Origin: Amblyomma americanum | Lineage: Eukaryota; Arthropoda; Arachnida; Ixodida; Ixodidae | Reading direction: 5' to 3' | NCBI RefSeq assembly: GCF_052857255.1 | Contig: NC_135504.1 | Coordinates: 143,618,121 to 143,682,120, forward strand | DNA length: 64,000 nucleotides | In this document: piece after piece, positions 27,901-41,200 of the stretch | Position numbering within the stretch: the first letter of the stretch is position 1 | Layout of the letters: every line of letters begins with the position of its first letter | The notes under the pieces: model-generated | Databases searched by the model: none | What the model saw: the letters and a program-made list of their open reading frames with translations, nothing else | Told to the model about the DNA's origin: nothing | Position numbers and translations under genes: made by a program

Positions 27901-30900
27901 TACACCTTTTTCTCGTCTATATTCGACGACTTGTAAAATCGATGCTCGTGAATCTTGCTAGTTTCGACCTGAAACGATGTATCCCGTTGTTTTGAGCCGG
28001 AATACAAGTTTTCGCGCAGTTCTGAGAGAAAAAGTTTACACCTTTCTCTCGTGTACTCTTCGACGACCTGTAAAATCGATGCTCGTGAATCTTGCTAGTT
28101 TCGATCTAAAACGATGAATCCCAATGTTTTGCGCCGCAATACAAGTTTTCGCGCAGTTCTGAGAGAAAAAGTTTACACCTTTCTCTCGTCTACTCTTCGA
28201 CGACTTGTAAAATTGATGCTCGTGAATCTTGCAAGTTTCGATCTAAAACGATGTATCCCGTTGTTTTGAGCCGGAATAGAAGTTTTCGCGCATTTCTGAG
28301 AGAAAAAGTTTACACCTTTTTCTCGTCTATATTCGACGACTTGTAAAATCGATGCTCGTGAATCTTGCTAGTTTCGACCTGAAACGATGTATCCCGTTGT
28401 TTTGAGCCGGAAAACAAGTTTTCGTGCAGTTCTGAGAGAAAAAGTTTACACCTTTCTCTCGTCTACTCTTCGACGACTTGTAAAATCAATGCTCGTGAAT
28501 CTTGCTAGTTTCGATCTACAACGATGTATCCCGTTGTTTTGAGCTGGAATAGAAGTTTTCGCGCAGTTCTGAGAGAAAAAGTTTACACCTTTCTCTCGTC
28601 TACTCTACGACGACTTGTAAAATTGATGCTCGTGAATCTTGCAAGTTTCGATCTAAAACGATGTAACCCGTTGTTTTGAGCCGGAATACAAGTTTTCGCG
28701 AGGTTCTGAGAGAAAAAGTTTACACCTTTCTCTCTTCTACTCTTCGACGACTTGTAAAATCGATGCTCGTGAATCTTGCTGGTTTCGATCTAAAACGATG
28801 TATCCCGTTGTTTTGAGCCGGAATAGAAGTTTTCGCGCATTTCTGAGAGAAAACGTTTACACCTTTCTCTCGTCTACTCTTCGACGACTTGTAAAATTGA
28901 TGCTATTGAATCTTGCTAGTTTCGATCTAAAACGATGTATCCCGTTATTTTGAGCCGGAAAACAAGTTTTCGTGCAGTTCTGAGAGAAAAAGTTTACACC
29001 TTTCTCTCGTGTACTCTTCGACGACTTGTAAAATCAATGCTCGTGAATCTTGCTAGTTTCGATCTACAACGATGTATCCCGTTGTTTTGAGCTGGAATAG
29101 AAGTTTTCGCGCAGTTCTGAGAGAAAAAGTTTACACCTTTCTCTCGTCTACTCTTCGACGACTTGTAATATCGATGCTCGTAAATCTTGCTAGTTTCGAT
29201 CTAAAACGATGTAACCCATTGTTCTGAGCCGGAATACAAGTTTTGGCGCAGTTCTGAGAGAAAACGTTTACACCTTTCTCTCGTCTACTATTCGACGACT
29301 TGTAAAATCGATGCTCGTGAATCTTGCTAGTTTCGATCTACAACGATGTATCCCGTTGTTTTGAGCCGGAATGCAAGTTTTCGCGCAGTTCTGAGAGAAA
29401 AAGTTTACACCTTTCTCTCGTGTACTCTTCGACGACTTGTAAAATCGATGCTATTGAATCTTGCTAGTTTCGATCTAAAACGATGTGTCCCGTTGTTTTG
29501 AGCCGGAATACAAGTTTTCGTGCAGTTCTGAGAGAAAAAGTTTACACCTTTCTCTCGTCTACTCTTCGACGACTTGTAAAATCGATGCTCGTGAATCTTG
29601 CAAGTTTCGATCTAAAACGATGTATCCCGTTGTTTTCAGCCGGAATACAAGTTTTCGCGAGGTTCTGAGAGAAAAAGTTTACACCTTTCTCTCGTGTACT
29701 CTTCGACGACTTGTAAAATCGATGCTATTGAATCTTGCTAGTTTCGATCTAAAACGATGTATCCCGTTGTTTTGAGCCGGAATACAAGTTTTCGTGCAGT
29801 TCTGAGAGAAAAAGTTTACACCTTTTTCTCGTCTATATTCGACGACTTGTAAAATCGATGCTCGTGAATCTTGCTAGTTTCGACCTGAAACGATGTATCC
29901 CGTTGTTTTGAGCCGGAATACAAGTTTTCGCGCAGTTCTGAGAGAAAAAGTTTACACCTTTCTCTCGTGTACTCTTCGACGACCTGTAAAATCGATGCTC
30001 GTGAATCTTGCTAGTTTCGATCTAAAACGATGAATCCCAATGTTTTGCGCCGCAATACAAGTTTTCGCGCAGTTCTGAGAGAAAAAGTTTACACCTTTCT
30101 CTCGTCTACTCTACGACGACTTGTAAAATTGATGCTCGTGAATCTTGCAAGTTTCGATCTAAAACGATGTAACCCGTTGTTTTGAGCCGGAATACAAGTT
30201 TTCGCGAGGTTCTGAGAGAAAAAGTTTACACCTTTCTCTCTTCTACTCTTCGACGACTTGTAAAATCGATGCTCGTGAATCTTGCTGGTTTCGATCTAAA
30301 ACGATGTATCCCGTTGTTTTGAGCCGGAATAGAAGTTTTCGCGCATTTCTGAGAGAAAACGTTTACACCTTTCTCTCGTCTACTCTTCGACGACTTGTAA
30401 AATTGATGCTATTGAATCTTGCTAGTTTCGATCTAAAACGATGTATCCCGTTATTTTGAGCCGGAAAACAAGTTTTCGTGCAGTTCTGAGAGAAAAAGTT
30501 TACACCTTTCTCTCGTGTACTCTTCGACGACTTGTAAAATCAATGCTCGTGAATCTTGCTAGTTTCGATCTACAACGATGTATCCCGTTGTTTTGAGCTG
30601 GAATAGAAGTTTTCGCGCAGTTCTGAGAGAAAAAGTTTACACCTTTCTCTCGTCTACTCTTCGACGACTTGTAATATCGATGCTCGTAAATCTTGCTAGT
30701 TTCGATCTAAAACGATGTAACCCATTGTTCTGAGCCGGAATACAAGTTTTGGCGCAGTTCTGAGAGAAAACGTTTACACCTTTCTCTCGTCTACTATTCG
30801 ACGACTTGTAAAATCGATGCTCGTGAATCTTGCTAGTTTCGATCTACAACGATGTATCCCGTTGTTTTGAGCCGGAATGCAAGTTTTCGCGCAGTTCTGA

Positions 30901-33900
30901 GAGAAAAAGTTTACACCTTTCTCTCGTGTACTCTTCGACGACTTGTAAAATCGATGCTATTGAATCTTGCTAGTTTCGATCTAAAACGATGTGTCCCGTT
31001 GTTTTGAGCCGGAATACAAGTTTTCGTGCAGTTCTGAGAGAAAAAGTTTACACCTTTCTCTCGTCTACTCTTCGACGACTTGTAAAATCGATGCTCGTGA
31101 ATCTTGCAAGTTTCGATCTAAAACGATGTATCCCGTTGTTTTCAGCCGGAATACAAGTTTTCGCGAGGTTCTGAGAGAAAAAGTTTACACCTTTCTCTCG
31201 TGTACTCTTCGACGACTTGTAAAATCGATGCTATTGAATCTTGCTAGTTTCGATCTAAAACGATGTATCCCGTTGTTTTGAGCCGGAATACAAGTTTTCG
31301 TGCAGTTCTGAGAGAAAAAGTTTACACCTTTTTCTCGTCTATATTCGACGACTTGTAAAATCGATGCTCGTGAATCTTGCTAGTTTCGACCTGAAACGAT
31401 GTATCCCGTTGTTTTGAGCCGGAATACAAGTTTTCGCGCAGTTCTGAGAGAAAAAGTTTACACCTTTCTCTCGTGTACTCTTCGACGACCTGTAAAATCG
31501 ATGCTCGTGAATCTTGCTAGTTTCGATCTAAAACGATGAATCCCAATGTTTTGCGCCGCAATACAAGTTTTCGCGCAGTTCTGAGAGAAAAAGTTTACAC
31601 CTTTCTCTCGTCTACTCTTCGACGACTTGTAATATCGATGCTCGTGAATCTTGCTAGTTTCGATCTAAAACGATGAATCCCAATGTTTTGAGCCGCAATA
31701 CAAGTTTTCGCGCAGTTCTGAGAGAAAAAGTTTACACCTTTCTCTCGTCTACTCTTCGACGACTTGTAAAATTGATGCTCGTGAATCTTGCAAGTTTCGA
31801 TCTAAAACGATGTAACCCGTTGTTTTGAGCCGGAATACAAGTTTTCGCGAGGTTCTGAGAGAAAAAGTTTACACCTTTCTCTCGTGTACTCTTCGACGAC
31901 TTGTAAAATCGATGCTATTGAATCTTGCTAGTTTCGATCTAAAACGATGTATCCCGTTGTTTTGAGCCGGAATACAAGTTTTCGTGCAGTTCTGAGAGAA
32001 GAAGTTTACACCTTTTTCTCGTCTATATTCGACGACTTGTAAAATCGATGCTCGTGAATCTTGCTAGTTTCGACCTGAACCGATGTATCCCGTTGTTTTG
32101 AGCCGGAATAGAAGTTTTCGCGCATTTCTGAGAGAAAACGTTTACACCTTTCTCTCGTCTACTCTTCGACGACTTGTAAAATTGATGCTATTGAATCTTG
32201 CTAGTTTCGATCTAAAACGATGTATCCCGTTATTTTGAGCCGGAAAACAAGTTTTCGTGCAGTTCTGAGAGAAAAAGTTTACACCTTTCTCTCGTCTACT
32301 CTTCGACGACTTGTAATATCGATGCTCGTGAATCTTGCTAGTTTCGATCTAAAACGATGAATCCCAATGTTTTGAGCCGCAATACAAGTTTTCGCGCAGT
32401 TCTGAGAGAAAAAGTTTACACCTTTCTCTCGTCTACTCTTCGACGACTTGTAAAATTGATGCTCGTGAATCTTGCAAGTTTCGATCTAAAACGATGTAAC
32501 CCGTTGTTTTGAGCCGGAATACAAGTTTTCGCGAGGTTCTGAGAGAAAAAGTTTACACCTTTCTCTCTTCTACTCTTCGACGACTTGTAAAATCGATGCT
32601 CGTGAATCTTGCTGGTTTCGATCTAAAACGATGTATCCCGTTGTTTTGAGCCGGAATACAAGTTTTCGCGCAGTTCTGAGGGAAAACGTTTACACCTTTC
32701 TCGTGTACTCTCGACGACGTGTAAAATCGATGCTTGTGAATCTTGCTAGTTTCGATCTAAAACGATGTAACCCGTTGTTTCGAGCCGGAATACAAGTCTT
32801 CGCGCAGTTCTGAGAGAAAAAGTTTACACCTTTCTCTCGTCTACTCTTCGACGACTTGTAATATCGATGCTCGTGAATCTTGCTAGTTTCGATCTAAAAC
32901 GATGAATCCCAATGTTTTGAGCCGCAATACAAGTTTTCGCGCAGTTCTGAGAGAAAAAGTTTACACCTTTCTCTCGTCTACTCTTCGACGACTTGTAAAA
33001 TTGATGCTCGTGAATCTTGCAAGTTTCGATCTAAAACGATGTAACCCGTTGTTTTGAGCCGGAATACAAGTTTTCGCGAGGTTCTGAGAGAAAAAGTTTA
33101 CACCTTTCTCTCGTGTACTCTTCGACGACTTGTAAAATCGATGCTATTGAATCTTGCTAGTTTCGATCTAAAACGATGTATCCCGTTGTTTTGAGCCGGA
33201 ATACAAGTTTTCGTGCAGTTCTGAGAGAAGAAGTTTACACCTTTTTCTCGTCTATATTCGACGACTTGTAAAATCGATGCTCGTGAATCTTGCTAGTTTC
33301 GACCTGAACCGATGTATCCCGTTGTTTTGAGCCGGAATAGAAGTTTTCGCGCATTTCTGAGAGAAAACGTTTACACCTTTCTCTCGTCTACTCTTCGACG
33401 ACTTGTAAAATTGATGCTATTGAATCTTGCTAGTTTCGATCTAAAACGATGTATCCCGTTATTTTGAGCCGGAAAACAAGTTTTCGTGCAGTTCTGAGAG
33501 AAAAAGTTTACACCTTTCTCTCGTGTACTCTTCGACGACTTGTAAAATCAATGCTCGTGAATCTTGCTAGTTTCGATCTACAACGATGTATCCCGTTGTT
33601 TTGAGCTGGAATAGAAGTTTTCGCGCAGTTCTGAGAGAAAAAGTTTACACCTTTCTCTCGTCTACTCTTCGACGACTTGTAATATCGATGCTCGTAAATC
33701 TTGCTAGTTTCGATCTAAAACGATGTAACCCATTGTTCTGAGCCGGAATACAAGTTTTGGCGCAGTTCTGAGAGAAAACGTTTACACCTTTCTCTCGTCT
33801 ACTATTCGACGACTTGTAAAATCGATGCTCGTGAATCTTGCTAGTTTCGATCTACAACGATGTATCCCGTTGTTCTGAGCCGGAATGCAAGTTTTCGCGC

Positions 33901-35368
33901 AGTTCTGAGAGAAAAAGTTTACACCTTTCTCTCGTGTACTCTTCGACGACTTGTAAAATCGATGCTATTGAATCTTGCTAGTTTCGATCTAAAACGATGT
34001 GTCCCGTTGTTTTGAGCCGGAATACAAGTTTTCGTGCAGTTCTGAGAGAAAAAGTTTACACCTTTCTCTCGTCTACTCTTCGACGACTTGTAAAATCGAT
34101 GCTCGTGAATCTTGCAAGTTTCAATCTAAAACGATGTATCCCGTTCTTTTGAGCCGGAATACAAGTTTTCGCGCAGTTCTGAGAGAAAACGTTTACACCT
34201 TTCTCTCGTGTACTCTTCGACGACGTGTAAAATCGATGCTCGTGAATCTTGCAAGTTTCGATCTAAAACGATGTATCCCGTTCTTTTGAGACGGAATACA
34301 AGTTTTCGCGCAGTTCTGAGAGAAAACGTTTACACCTTTCTCTCGTGTACTCTTCGACGACGTGTAAAATCGATGCTTGTGAATCTTGCTAGTTTCGATC
34401 TAAAACGATGTAACCCGTTGTTTCGAGCCGGAATACAAGTTTTGGCGCAGTTCTGAGAGAAAAAGTTTACACCTTTCTCTCGTGTACTCTTCGACGACTT
34501 GTAAAATCGATGCTCGTGAATCTTGCTAGTTTCGATCTAAAACGATGAATCCCGTTGTTTTGAGCCGCAATACAAGTTTTCGCGCAGTTCTGAGAGAAAA
34601 CGTTTACACCTTTCTCTCGTCTACTCTTCGACGACTTGTAAAATCGATGCTATTGAATCTTGCTAGTTTCGATCTAAAACGATGTATCCCGTTATTTTGA
34701 GCCGGAAAACAAGTTTTCGTGCAGTTCTGAGAGAAAAAGTTTACACCTTTCTCTCGTCTACTCTTCGACGACTTGTAAAATCGATGCTCGTGAATCTTGC
34801 AAGTTTCGATCTAAAACGATGTATCCCGTTGTTTTCAGCCGGAATACAAGTTTTCGCGAGGTTCTGAGAGAAAAAGTTTACACCTTTCTCTCGTGTACTC
34901 TTCGACGACTTGTAAAATCGATGCTATTGAATCTTGCTAGTTTCGATCTAAAACGATGTATCCCGTTGTTTTGAGCCGGAATACAAGTTTTCGTGCAGTT
35001 CTGAGAGAAAAAGTTTACACCTTTTTCTCGTCTATATTCGACGACTTGTAAAATCGATGCTCGTGAATCTTGCTAGTTTCGACCTGAAACGATGTATCCC
35101 GTTGTTTTGAGCCGGAATACAAGTTTTCGCGCAGTTCTGAGAGAAAAAGTTTACACCTTTCTCTCGTGTACTCTTCGACGACCTGTAAAATCGATGCTCG
35201 TGAATCTTGCTAGTTTCGATCTAAAACGATGAATCCCAATGTTTTGCGCCGCAATACAAGTTTTCGCGCAGTTCTGAGAGAAAAAGTTTACACCTTTCTC
35301 TCGTCTACTCTTCGACGACTTGTAAAATTGATGCTCGTGAATCTTGCAAGTTTCGATCTAAAACGATG
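25000..35368 (+). repeat. Long-range duplicated block with a 3-monomer length difference
   Basis: The string 25000-25812 recurs at about 32526-33338 (offset 7526 bp). The string 26200-28253 recurs at about 33315-35368 (offset 7115 bp). The two offsets differ by 411 bp, exactly three monomers. The two blocks are therefore one duplicated segment whose second copy lacks the three monomers at about 25812-26220. Landmarks are the short CTTTCTCGTGTACTCTCG monomer (25170, 32696), GAGAGAAGAAG (25700, 33226), GACCTGAACCG, and the GAGACGG monomers. The stretch between the copies includes the 1506-bp tandem pair. Confidence 0.8.
28605..31610 (+). repeat. 11-mer higher-order repeat, two tandem copies of 1506 bp
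   Basis: Copy one starts near 28605 and copy two near 30111. The rare CTCTACGACGAC marks the start of each (28604 and 30110). By eye I found no difference through CTTCTACTC, GCTGGTTTCG, GCGCATTTCTG, the CCGTTATTTTGAG monomer, the GTAAATCTTG monomer, GGAATGCAAG, ATGTGTCCCG and TTTTGCGCCGC. The frames at 29483-29775 and 30989-31281 translate identically. The copies must be very recent or recently homogenised. Confidence 0.9.
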
Positions 35369-38266
35369 TAACCCGTTGTTTTGAGCCGGAATACAAGTTT
35401 TCGCGAGGTTCTGAGAGAAAACGTTTACACCTTTCTCTCGTCTACTCTTCGACGACTTGTAAAATTGATGCTATTGAATCTTGCTAGTTTCGATCTAAAA
35501 CGATGTATCCCGTTATTTTGAGCCGGAAAACAAGTTTTCGTGCAGTTCTGAGAGAAAAAGTTTACACCTTTCTCTCGTCTACTCTTCGACGACTTGTAAA
35601 ATCAATGCTCGTGAATCTTGCTAGTTTCGATCTAAAACGATGAATCCCGTTGTTTTGAGCCGCAATACAAGTTTTCGCGCAGTTCTGAGAGAAAACGTTT
35701 ACACCTTTCTCTCGTCTACTCTTCGACGACTTGTAAAATCGATGCTATTGAATCTTGCTAGTTTCGATCTAAAACGATGTATCCCGTTATTTTGAGCCGG
35801 AAAACAAGTTTTCGTGCAGTTCTGAGAGAAAAAGTTTACACCTTTCTCTCGTCTACTCTTCGACGACTTGTAAAATCGATGCTCGTGAATCTTGCAAGTT
35901 TCGATCTAAAACGATGTATCCCGTTGTTTTCAGCCGGAATACAAGTTTTCGCGAGGTTCTGAGAGAAAAAGTTTACACCTTTCTCTCGTGTACTCTTCGA
36001 CGACTTGTATAATCGATGCTATTGAATCTTGCTAGTTTCGATCTAAAACGATGTATCCCGTTGTTTTGAGCCGGAATACAAGTTTTCGTGCAGTTCTGAG
36101 AGAAAAAGTTTACACCTTTTTCTCGTCTATATTCGACGACTTGTAAAATCGATGCTCGTGAATCTTGCTAGTTTCGACCTGAAACGATGTATCCCGTTGT
36201 TTTGAGCCGGAATACAAGTTTTCGCGCAGTTCTGAGAGAAAAAGTTTACACCTTTCTCTCGTGTACTCTTCGACGACCTGTAAAATCGATGCTCGTGAAT
36301 CTTGCTAGTTTCGATCTAAAACGATGAATCCCAATGTTTTGCGCCGCAATACAAGTTTTCGCGCAGTTCTGAGAGAAAAAGTTTACACCTTTCTCTCGTC
36401 TACTCTTCGACGACTTGTAAAATTGATGCTCGTGAATCTTGCAAGTTTCGATCTAAAACGATGTAACCCGTTGTTTTGAGCCGGAATACAAGTTTTCGCG
36501 AGGTTCTGAGAGAAAACGTTTACACCTTTCTCTCGTCTACTCTTCGACGACTTGTAAAATTGATGCTATTGAATCTTGCTAGTTTCGATCTAAAACGATG
36601 TATCCCGTTATTTTTGCCGGAAAACAAGTTTTCGTGCAGTTCTGAGAGAAAAAGTTTACACCTTTTTCTCGTCTATATTCGACGACTTGTAAAATCGATG
36701 CTCGTGAATCTTGCTAGTTTCGACCTGAAACGATGTATCCCGTTGTTTTGAGCCGGAATACAAGTTTTCGCGCAGTTCTGAGAGAAAAAGTTTACACCTT
36801 TCTCTCGTGTACTCTTCGACGACCTGTAAAATCGATGCTCGTGAATCTTGCTAGTTTCGATCTAAAACGATGAATCCCAATGTTTTGCGCCGCAATACAA
36901 GTTTTCGCGCAGTTCTGAGAGAAAAAGTTTACACCTTTCTCTCGTCTACTCTTCGACGACTTGTAAAATTGATGCTCGTGAATCTTGCAAGTTTCGATCT
37001 AAAACGATGTAACCCGTTGTTTTGAGCCGGAATACAAGTTTTCGCGAGGTTCTGAGAGAAAACGTTTACACCTTTCTCTCGTCTACTCTTCGACGACTTG
37101 TAAAATTGATGCTATTGAATCTTGCTAGTTTCGATCTAAAACGATGTATCCCGTTATTTTGAGCCGGAAAACAAGTTTTCGTGCAGTTCTGAGAGAAAAA
37201 GTTTACACCTTTCTCTCGTCTACTCTTCGACGACTTGTAAAATCAATGCTCGTGAATCTTGCTAGTTTCGATCTAAAACGATGAATCCCGTTGTTTTGAG
37301 CCGCAATACAAGTTTTCGCGCAGTTCTGAGAGAAAACGTTTACACCTTTCTCTCGTCTACTCTTCGACGACTTGTAAAATCGATGCTATTGAATCTTGCT
37401 AGTTTCGATCTAAAACGATGTATCCCGTTATTTTGAGCCGGAAAACAAGTTTTCGTGCAGTTCTGAGAGAAAAAGTTTACACCTTTCTCTCGTCTACTCT
37501 TCGACGACTTGTAAAATCGATGCTCGTGAATCTTGCAAGTTTCGATCTAAAACGATGTATCCCGTTGTTTTCAGCCGGAATACAAGTTTTCGCGAGGTTC
37601 TGAGAGAAAAAGTTTACACCTTTCTCTCGTGTACTCTTCGACGACTTGTATAATCGATGCTATTGAATCTTGCTAGTTTCGATCTAAAACGATGTATCCC
37701 GTTGTTTTGAGCCGGAATACAAGTTTTCGTGCAGTTCTGAGAGAAAAAGTTTACACCTTTTTCTCGTCTATATTCGACGACTTGTAAAATCGATGCTCGT
37801 GAATCTTGCTAGTTTCGACCTGAAACGATGTATCCCGTTGTTTTGAGCCGGAATACAAGTTTTCGCGCAGTTCTGAGAGAAAAAGTTTACACCTTTCTCT
37901 CGTGTACTCTTCGACGACCTGTAAAATCGATGCTCGTGAATCTTGCTAGTTTCGATCTAAAACGATGAATCCCAATGTTTTGCGCCGCAATACAAGTTTT
38001 CGCGCAGTTCTGAGAGAAAAAGTTTACACCTTTCTCTCGTCTACTCTTCGACGACTTGTAAAATTGATGCTCGTGAATCTTGCAAGTTTCGATCTAAAAC
38101 GATGTAACCCGTTGTTTTGAGCCGGAATACAAGTTTTCGCGAGGTTCTGAGAGAAAACGTTTACACCTTTCTCTCGTCTACTCTTCGACGACTTGTAAAA
38201 TTGATGCTATTGAATCTTGCTAGTTTCGATCTAAAACGATGTATCCCGTTATTTTTGCCGGAAAAC
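34985..38266 (+). repeat. 12-mer higher-order repeat, two tandem copies of 1641 bp
   Basis: Copies are about 34985-36625 and 36626-38266. Private marks confirm the pairing: GTATAATCG (36007 and 37648) and the deletion form CCGTTATTTTTGCCGG (near 36607 and 38248), each exactly 1641 bp apart. After the second copy the sequence changes from the TTTTTCTCGTCTATATTCG monomer to a CTCGTCTACTCTTCG monomer, which marks the end of the duplication. I noticed no substitution between the copies. Confidence 0.88.
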
Positions 38267-41200
38267 AAGTTTTCGTGCAGTTCTGAGAGAAAAAGTTTAC
38301 ACCTTTCTCTCGTCTACTCTTCGACGACTTGTAAAATCAATGCTCGTGAATCTTGCTAGTTTCGATCTACAACGATGTATCCCGTTGTTTTGAGCTGGAA
38401 TAGAAGTTTTCGCGCAGTTCTGAGAGAAAAAGTTTACACCTTTCTCTCGTCTACTCTTCGACGACTTGTAATATCGATGCTCGTAAATCTTGCTAGTTTC
38501 GATCTAAAACGATGTAACCCTTTCTTCTGAGCCGGAATACAAGTTTTAGCGCAGTTCTGAGAGAAAAAGTTTACACCTTTCTCTCGTCTACTATTCGACG
38601 ACTTGTAAAATCGATGCTCGTGAATCTTGCTAGTTTCGATCTACAACGATGTATCCCGTTGTTTTGAGCCGGAATGCAAGTTTTCGCGCAGTTCTGAGAG
38701 AAAAAGTTTACACCTTTCTCTCGTGTACTCTTCGACGACTTGTAAAATCGATGCTATTGAATCTTGCTAGTTTCGATCTAAAACGATGTGTCCCGTTGTT
38801 TTGAGCCGGAATACAAGTTTTCGTGCAGTTCTGAGAGAAAAAGTTTACACCTTTCTCTCGTCTACTCTTCGACGACTTGTAAAATCGATGCTCTTGAATC
38901 TTGCAAGTTTCGATCTAAAACGATGTATCCCGTTCTTTTGAGCCGGATTACAAGTTTTCGCGCAGTTCTGAGAGAAAACGTTTACACCTTTCTCTCGTGT
39001 ACTCTTCGACGACGTGTAAAATCGATGCTCGTGAATCTTGCAAGTTTCGATCTAAAACGATGTATCCCGTTCTTTTGAGACGGAATACAAGTTTTCGCGC
39101 AGTTCTGAGAGAAAACGTTTACACCTTTCTCTCGTCTACTATTCGACGACTTGTAAAATCGATGCTCGTGAATCTTGCTAGTTTCGATCTACAACGATGT
39201 ATCCCGTTGTTTTGAGCCGGAATGCAAGTTTTCGCGCAGTTCTGAGAGAAAAAGTTTACACCTTTCTCTCGTGTACTCTTCGACGACTTGTAAAATCGAT
39301 GCTATTGAATCTTGCTAGTTTCGATCTAAAACGATGTGTCCCGTTGTTTTGAGCCGGAATACAAGTTTTGGCGCAGTTCTGAGAGAAAAAGTTTACACCT
39401 TTCTCTCGTGTACTCTTCGACGACTTGTAAAATCGATGCTCGTGAATCTTGCTAGTTTCGATCTAAAACGATGAATCCCGTTGTTTTGAGCCGGAATACA
39501 AGTTTTCGCGCAGTTCTGAGAGAAAAAGTTTACACCTTTCTCTCGTGTACTCTTCGACGACTTGTAAAATCGATGCTCGTGAATCTTGCTAGTTTCGATC
39601 TAAAACGATGAATCCCGTTGTTTTGAGCCGCAATACAAGTTTTCGCGCAGTTCTGAGAGAAAACGTTTACACCTTTCTCTCGTCTACTCTTCGACGACTT
39701 GTAAAATCGATGCTCGTGAATCTTGCTAGTTTCGATCTACAACGATGTATCCCGTTGTTTTGAGCCGGAATGCAAGTTTTCGCGCAGTTCTGAGAGAAAA
39801 AGTTTACACCTTTCTCTCGTGTACTCTTCGACGACTTGTAAAATCGATGCTATTGAATCTTGCTAGTTTCTATCTAAAACGATGTGTCCCGTTGTTTTGA
39901 GCCGGAATACAAGTTTTCGTGCAGTTCTGAGAGAAGAAGTTTACACCTTTCTCTCGTCTACTCTTCGACGACTTGTAAAATCGATGCTCGTGAATCTTGC
40001 AAGTTTCGATCTAAAACGATGTATCCCGTTCTTTTGAGCCGGAATACAAGTTTTCGCGCAGTTCTGAGAGAAAACGTTTACACCTTTCTCTCGTGTACTC
40101 TTCGACGACGTGTAAAATCGGTGCTCGCGAATCTTGCAAGTTTCGATCTAAAACGATGTATCCCGTTCTTTTGAGACGGAATACAAGTTTTCGCGCAGTT
40201 CTGAGAGAAAACGTTTACACCTTTCTCTCGTGTACTCTTCGACGACGTGTAAAATCGATGCTTGTGAATCTTGCTAGTTTCGATCTAAAACGATGTAACC
40301 CGTTGTTTCGAGCCGGAATACAAGTCTTCGCGCAGTTCTGAGAGAAAAAGTTTACACCTTTCTCTCGTCTACTCTTCGACGACTTGTAATATCGATGCTC
40401 GTGAATCTTGCTAGTTTCGACCTAAAACGATGTAACCCGTTGTTCTGAGCCAGAATACAAGTTTTGGCGCAGTTCTGAGGGAAAACGTTTACACCTTTCT
40501 CTCGTGTACTCTTCGACGACTTGTAAAATCGATGCTCCTGAATCTTGCTAGTTTCGATCTAAAACGATGAATCCCGTTGTTTTGAGCCGGAATACAAGTT
40601 TTCGCGCAGTTCTGAGAGAAAAAGTTTACACCTTTCTCTCGTGTACGCTTCGACGACTTGTAGAATCGATGCTCGTGAATCTTGCTAGTTTCGATCTAAA
40701 ACGATGAATCCCGTTGTTTTGAGCCGGAATGCAAGTTTTCGCGCAGTTCTGAGAGAAAAAGTTTACACCTTTCTCTCGTGTACTCTTCGACGACTTGTAA
40801 AATCGATGCTATTGAATCTTGCTAGTTTCGATCTAAAACGATGTGTCCCGTTGTTTTGAGCCGGAATACAAGTTTTCGTGCAGTTCTGAGAGAAAAAGTT
40901 TACACCTTTCTCTCGTCTACTCTTCGACGACTTGTAAAATCGATGCTCGTGAATCTTGCAAGTTTCGATCTAAAACGATGTATCCCGTTGTTTTCAGCCG
41001 GAATACAAGTTTTCGCGCAGTTCTGAGAGAAAAAGTATACCCCTTTCTCTCGGGTACTCTTCGACGACTTCTAAAATCGATGCTAGTGAATCTTGCTAGT
41101 TTCGAACTAAAACGATGTATCCCTTTGTTTTGAGCCGGAATACAAGTTTTCGTGCAGTTCTGGGAGAAAAAGTTTACACCTTTCTCTCGTCTACTCTTCG

